The notes under the pieces are model-generated. The model was not told the origin of the DNA. It did not search any database and saw only the letters and a list, made by a program, of their open reading frames with translations. Position numbers and translations under genes: made by a program. Source: Desulfuromonas sp. DDH964 (GTDB taxonomy: Bacteria; Desulfobacterota; Desulfuromonadia; Desulfuromonadales; DDH964). From it: a stretch of DNA of 64,000 bases. The DNA is taken from NCBI RefSeq assembly GCF_001611275.1, contig NZ_CP015080.1, positions 186,001 to 250,000 on the forward strand. Direction: 5' to 3'. Below are positions 60,588-64,000 of the stretch, one piece after another (position 1 is the stretch's first letter; the number at the start of each line of letters is the position of its first letter).

Positions 60588-61448
60588 ATGAAGAAAAGCC
60601 TGCTCACCATACTGACCCTGTTACTCAGCGCCACCAGTCTGCTGGCTGATTCGGTCGATGTGCGTTTACTCAGATCGGTCTCACTCGGAGAGACGCCGCG
60701 ACAAGTGGTCGCATCGGCCGACGGCCAGCGTATTTATGTGCTGACGACAACCGGACAGGTGCAGCTTTACTCTGCCGACGGGCAGATTCAGGGGCGCTTT
60801 GAGGTCGGTCCGGAGGTGACCGGGATCACTCCCCAAGGGGCCGAGCGGTTGATTCTGCAGTCGGCGGAGCGGCAAGAGATGACTCTGCTGGCGCTGCAGC
60901 CGGTAGTGTCGCTCAAGACCGCCGGCGCACCTTCGCTGGGCGCCCCGGACGCCCCGGTAGAGATGGTTATTTTTGACGATTTTGAATGTCCCTACTGCGC
61001 GAAGGCAGTCCCCCTGCTCAAACAGGTCCTGGAGGCTTATCCCGGCAAGGTCAAGCTGGTGTTTAAGAATTTCCCCCTGAAGATGCACAAAAATGCCCGT
61101 GCGGCCGCCGCAGCGGCGCTTGCCGCAGAGCGACAGGGGAAATTCTGGCCACTGCACGATCTGCTGTTTGAAAATTACAACAAGCTGAATTCGCAAAAAA
61201 TCCGCGAACTCGCTGAGCAGGCCGGTCTCGACTTGGCGCGGTTTGATCAGGACCGGAACGATCCGGCTCTGCAGCAGGTGATCAATGCGGACATGCAGGA
61301 AGGTAAGAAGGTTGGTGTGCGCGGAACCCCGACGGTCTTTATCAACGGGCGCCGTCTGCAGAATCGCAGCATGGCCGGCTTTAAACAGATGATCGACGCG
61401 GAACTGGCCAGACAGCAGACAGCAAAGAAGCAAACTACCAGGGGATGA
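60588..61448 (+). CDS. DsbA-family thioredoxin-like protein with N-terminal propeller-like part
   Basis: A 286-aa exported protein (signal MKKSLLTILTLLLSATSLLA). Residues 25-110 resemble two blades of a beta-propeller (RQVVASADGQRIYVLTTTGQ). Residues 118-280 are a DsbA/DsbC-like thioredoxin fold with active site DFECPYCAKAVPLL and cis-Pro loop VRGTPTVFINGRRL. Likely a periplasmic oxidase or isomerase for heme-Cys or cuproprotein targets. Confidence 0.82.
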   Translation: MKKSLLTILTLLLSATSLLADSVDVRLLRSVSLGETPRQVVASADGQRIYVLTTTGQVQLYSADGQIQGRFEVGPEVTGITPQGAERLILQSAERQEMTLLALQPVVSLKTAGAPSLGAPDAPVEMVIFDDFECPYCAKAVPLLKQVLEAYPGKVKLVFKNFPLKMHKNARAAAAAALAAERQGKFWPLHDLLFENYNKLNSQKIRELAEQAGLDLARFDQDRNDPALQQVINADMQEGKKVGVRGTPTVFINGRRLQNRSMAGFKQMIDAELARQQTAKKQTTRG

Positions 61449-61487
61449 GTCAGTTTGCCGGCGCCGTTAGATTCCAGCTGCGCAACG

Positions 61488-61910
61488 CTAGCCGTCGGTG
61501 TTGAACTCCGTACTGCCGAGCTGTTGCAGAATACCGCACTGCTCGGCGGTACGGGTGCCGCTGCAACGCAGGCTGAGAGAATGGAGCTGATCCCGCAGCT
61601 GTTCGAGCTCCGCGATCCGCACGTCGACCTGGCGGATATGGTCATCAAGGAGTGCGCTGACGGCGGAACAATCGTCCAGCGGAGTGTCGCGGATCTGCAG
61701 CAGCCGTCTGACCTCCTCCAGCGTCATATCGAGCGAACGGCAGCGGCGGATAAAAAGCAGGCGCTCGACATGCATTTTGCCGTACAGGCGGTAGTTGCCG
61801 GTACTGCGCGGAGGCGGCGGCAATATTCCCGCCATTTCGTAGAAGCGGATCGTTTCCACCCGACAATCGGTTCGCCTGGCCAGTTCGCCAATTTTCATTT
61901 CCGGTTTCAC
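61488..61910 (-). CDS. MerR-family Cd/Pb sensor (CadR/PbrR-like)
   Basis: A 140-aa activator from GTG 61910 (AGGAG upstream). Winged helix (MKIGELARRTDCRVETIRFY, NYRLYGKMHVERLLFI), dimer helix, and three Cys at CadR/PbrR positions: DDCSAV, RCSGTRTAEQC. These bind Pb, Cd or Zn in the family. Divergent from the P-type ATPase gene with a typical MerR promoter between. Confidence 0.88.
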   Translation of the reverse strand: MKPEMKIGELARRTDCRVETIRFYEMAGILPPPPRSTGNYRLYGKMHVERLLFIRRCRSLDMTLEEVRRLLQIRDTPLDDCSAVSALLDDHIRQVDVRIAELEQLRDQLHSLSLRCSGTRTAEQCGILQQLGSTEFNTDG

Positions 61911-61941
61911 GGGGCAAAGCTCCTTTCGGACTCAATCGGAC

Positions 61942-61973
61942 TTGACCCTATAGTAACTTCAGGGTGCTTAATA
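61942..61973 (+). promoter_or_regulatory. MerR-type promoter of the terminal P-type ATPase
   Basis: TTGACC (-35) and TTAATA (-10) are separated by 20 bases, the long spacing used by MerR activators, and the spacer holds the dyad ACCCTATAG-TAA-CTTCAGGGT (61945-61965). AAAGGAG and the ATPase ATG follow 40 bases downstream. Confidence 0.72.
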
Positions 61974-61995
61974 AACAAGTCGAGCAGAAGAAAAC

Positions 61996-62089
61996 GACTC
62001 AAAAGGAGTTGCCGATGAGTGGATGCACATCCAATGGCTGCGGCTGTCCGAGCGCTTCAATGCCCTCCTCCGAACCGCCGAGCACGGGC
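61996..62089 (+). repeat. Parent copy of the 5'-end duplication at 57575-57668
   Basis: Ribosome site, start and first 25 codons of the terminal P-type ATPase; here they are in their natural setting behind the MerR promoter, so this is the probable source copy. Confidence 0.7.
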
Positions 62090-64000
62090 GAAAACCGCGT
62101 GGTTTACCAGATCAAGAATATGGACTGCCCCACCGAGGAGGCGCTGATCCGCGACAAACTTGGCCGACTGCCCGGGGTGGCGGAGCTGGAATTCAACCTG
62201 GTGCAGCGCACCCTCGCCGTGACCCACCGGCTGCCGTCGCCGGAGCCGCTGGAGAAGGCGCTGGCCGCCATCGGCATGCAGGCGGTCCGCGACACCCTGT
62301 CTCCGGCGGGACAGACCACGGTGCTGGGCATCGCCAAGATGGATTGTCCCACCGAGGAGGGCCTCATTCGCGGCAATCTGACCGGGATGCCCGGCGTCGC
62401 GGGGCTCGATTTCAATCTGGTCCAGCGCACCCTGACGCTGCAACATGCGCCCGAGGCGCTGCCCTCGATACTGGCGGCGCTGAAGTCGCTCGGCCTTGAA
62501 GCGCAGGTCCAGGGCGGGGCGGTGGCCGGGGAGGTTTCGGCGCCGGCCGAACCGGCCAAAACTAACTGGTGGCCGATGCTCGTCTCGGGCGTTTCGGCCA
62601 CCGCCTCCGAGGTGGTGTACTGGTGGAACGGCGGCTTCCATTGGACGGTGGCCGCGCTGGCGCTGCTGGCGATTTTCAGCGGCGGCCTGCCCACCTACAA
62701 GAAGGGCTTTATCGCGCTGCGCAACCGCAACCTGAACATGAACGCGCTGATGTCGATCGCGGTGACCGGCGCGATGCTGATCGGCCAGTGGCCGGAAGCG
62801 GCGATGGTCATGTTCCTGTTCGCGCTGGCGGAGATTATCGAAGCGAAATCGCTGGACCGGGCGCGCAACGCCATTCGAGGGCTGATGGACCTGGCTCCGG
62901 AGACGGCGACCGTGCGTCAGCCCGACGGCAGCTGGGCGGAGGTTCCGGCGAAAAGCGTCGCGCTCGACGCGGTGGTACGGGTGAGGCCGGGCGAACGGAT
63001 CGCGCTGGACGGCGAAATCGTCTCGGGCAGCTCGACCGTCAATCAGGCGCCGATCACCGGCGAGAGCCTGCCGGTGGAAAAGGCCGAGCAGGACCCGGTG
63101 TTTGCCGGCACCATCAACGAGTCCGGCTCCTTTGAGTACCGGGTGACGGCGCTCGCCGCGAACACCACGCTGGCGCGCATCATCCATGCCGTGGAGGCCG
63201 CCCAAGGCAGCCGCGCTCCCACGCAGCGCTTCGTTGACCGGTTCGCCCGGGTCTACACCCCGGCGGTCTTCGTCGTCGCCCTGGTCACGGCCCTGATCCC
63301 GCCGCTCGCCTTCGGTGCGGCGTGGATCGACGCGATCTACAAGGCGCTGGTGCTGCTGGTGGTGGCCTGCCCCTGCGCCCTGGTGATCTCCACCCCGGTG
63401 ACCATCGTCAGCGGTCTGGCGGCTGCGGCGCGCAGGGGTATTCTCATCAAAGGCGGAGTCTATCTCGAAGGGGGGCGCAAGCTCGCCGTGCTGGCGCTGG
63501 ACAAGACCGGGACCATCACCCACGGCAAACCCGAACAGACCGATTTCGATGCGTTCGTCGCTGACGAGCAGAAGGTGCGCCAGTTGGCGGCCAGCCTGGC
63601 GGCCCGCTCCGACCATCCGGTCTCGCAAGCGATCGCCCGCGCCGCACAGCAGGCTGACCTGGACCCGGCGGAGGTCGCGGAGTTTGCCGCGATCCCCGGT
63701 CGCGGCGTACGCGGCACGCTGGACGGTCAACTGTATCACCTGGGCAATCACCGGCTGATTGGCGAACTCGGGCTGACGACAGCGACGTTGGAAAAACGGC
63801 TCGACAAGCTGGAGCGTCAGGGGAAGACCGCCGTCATGCTGACGACTCAAAATGAAGTGCTGGGTCTTTTCGCGGTCGCCGATACCGTCAAGGAGAGCAG
63901 TCGGCTGGCCATCGGCGAACTTCATGCCCTGGGGGTCCGGACGCTGATGCTAACCGGCGACAATCCGCATACCGCCGAAGCGATCGCCGGGCAGGTCGGT
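62015..64000 (+). CDS. CadA/ZntA-type P1B ATPase, 3' end outside window
   Basis: The first 662 codons of a heavy-metal exporter, cut by the window edge. A Cys-rich start (CTSNGCGCPS) is followed by two HMA-like domains, each with MDCPTEE (about residues 35 and 110), the Cys-Glu-Glu form of Cd/Pb/Zn pumps. TGES actuator motif, metal site CPC at 452-454, phosphorylated D496 in DKTGT. The 44-residue CPC-to-Asp spacing is the same as in the two other ATPases of the window. The divergent CadR/PbrR-like gene and MerR promoter argue for Cd/Pb/Zn. Confidence 0.9.
   Translation, partial: MSGCTSNGCGCPSASMPSSEPPSTGENRVVYQIKNMDCPTEEALIRDKLGRLPGVAELEFNLVQRTLAVTHRLPSPEPLEKALAAIGMQAVRDTLSPAGQTTVLGIAKMDCPTEEGLIRGNLTGMPGVAGLDFNLVQRTLTLQHAPEALPSILAALKSLGLEAQVQGGAVAGEVSAPAEPAKTNWWPMLVSGVSATASEVVYWWNGGFHWTVAALALLAIFSGGLPTYKKGFIALRNRNLNMNALMSIAVTGAMLIGQWPEAAMVMFLFALAEIIEAKSLDRARNAIRGLMDLAPETATVRQPDGSWAEVPAKSVALDAVVRVRPGERIALDGEIVSGSSTVNQAPITGESLPVEKAEQDPVFAGTINESGSFEYRVTALAANTTLARIIHAVEAAQGSRAPTQRFVDRFARVYTPAVFVVALVTALIPPLAFGAAWIDAIYKALVLLVVACPCALVISTPVTIVSGLAAAARRGILIKGGVYLEGGRKLAVLALDKTGTITHGKPEQTDFDAFVADEQKVRQLAASLAARSDHPVSQAIARAAQQADLDPAEVAEFAAIPGRGVRGTLDGQLYHLGNHRLIGELGLTTATLEKRLDKLERQGKTAVMLTTQNEVLGLFAVADTVKESSRLAIGELHALGVRTLMLTGDNPHTAEAIAGQVG

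Noticed and set aside
62057..63925. 622-codon minus-strand ORF
   Set aside because: Antisense shadow of the terminal P-type ATPase, whose forward frame has all family motifs.

Overview
The window looks like an accessory, metal-handling region of a high-GC anaerobic deltaproteobacterium, most likely a Desulfuromonadia/Geobacter relative. Evidence for this is a GSU3473-type small protein, sigma-54/NtrC-type regulators, CxxCH cytochromes, a Cys-type CcmE and a FeoB/DtxR-FeoA iron cluster. I found no rRNA, tRNA or CRISPR array.

Layout. 0-3.1 kb: a sulfate-type ABC ATPase (cysA), then nested mobile DNA: an IS3-family remnant hit by an IS256-family element (8-bp target duplication visible), whose left inverted repeat was in turn hit by a 142-bp MITE-like palindromic element (9-bp duplication visible). 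From 3.1 kb the window is punctuated by four copies of one module, all in the same orientation: a 5'-truncated comM/yifB gene (minus strand) fused head-to-head to a gene for a double-HTH XRE protein (plus strand), at 3.1-4.1, 14.9-15.9, 28.4-29.4 and 44.0-45.0 kb. Each copy has the same breakpoint. The stretches between them are distinct metal and envelope cassettes.

Cassette 1 (4.1-14.8 kb): a ZraS/ZraR-like kinase and sigma-54 regulator with lspA between them, a sigma-54 promoter feeding a lipoprotein, zinc-ribbon, Spy/ZraP-like, diheme cytochrome and SHOCT protein run, and a divergent SmtB/CadC-type repressor with two matching operators in front of feoB, a zinc-ribbon gene, a DtxR-FeoA fusion and an SO_0444/ArsP-like permease. 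Cassette 2 (15.9-28.4 kb): copper functions, namely a CueR-like regulator with a MerR-type operator, a 48-aa membrane protein, a Met-rich Spy-like protein, a YHS-containing copper P-type ATPase, a cytochrome, DUF302, and a multicopper oxidase fused to an outer-membrane-barrel-like domain. Cassette 3 (29.4-43.9 kb): an ACR3/SBF-type permease, a Zn/Cd/Pb P-type ATPase, a TlpA-CcdA-DsbB-DsbA thiol redox set, and a CzcCBA/CusCBA-type efflux system with a PII-like protein.

From 44 kb: a decaying second copy of the 3.1-5.1 kb segment, then a second kinase/sigma-54 regulator pair. Behind it lie a good enhancer palindrome and -24/-12 promoter in front of a cytochrome c maturation run (ccmE, F, H, I-like, A, B, C, D), two TPR proteins and ResB/CcsA (System II) proteins. 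Two beta-helix proteins, a PhnD-like lipoprotein and a DsbA-like protein follow. The window ends inside a CadA/ZntA-type ATPase controlled by a divergent CadR/PbrR-like regulator. Together the genes sense metals or envelope stress, export metals, repair or form periplasmic disulfides and build c-type cytochromes. The repeated comM'-xre modules give a plausible recombinational scaffold for the assembly.
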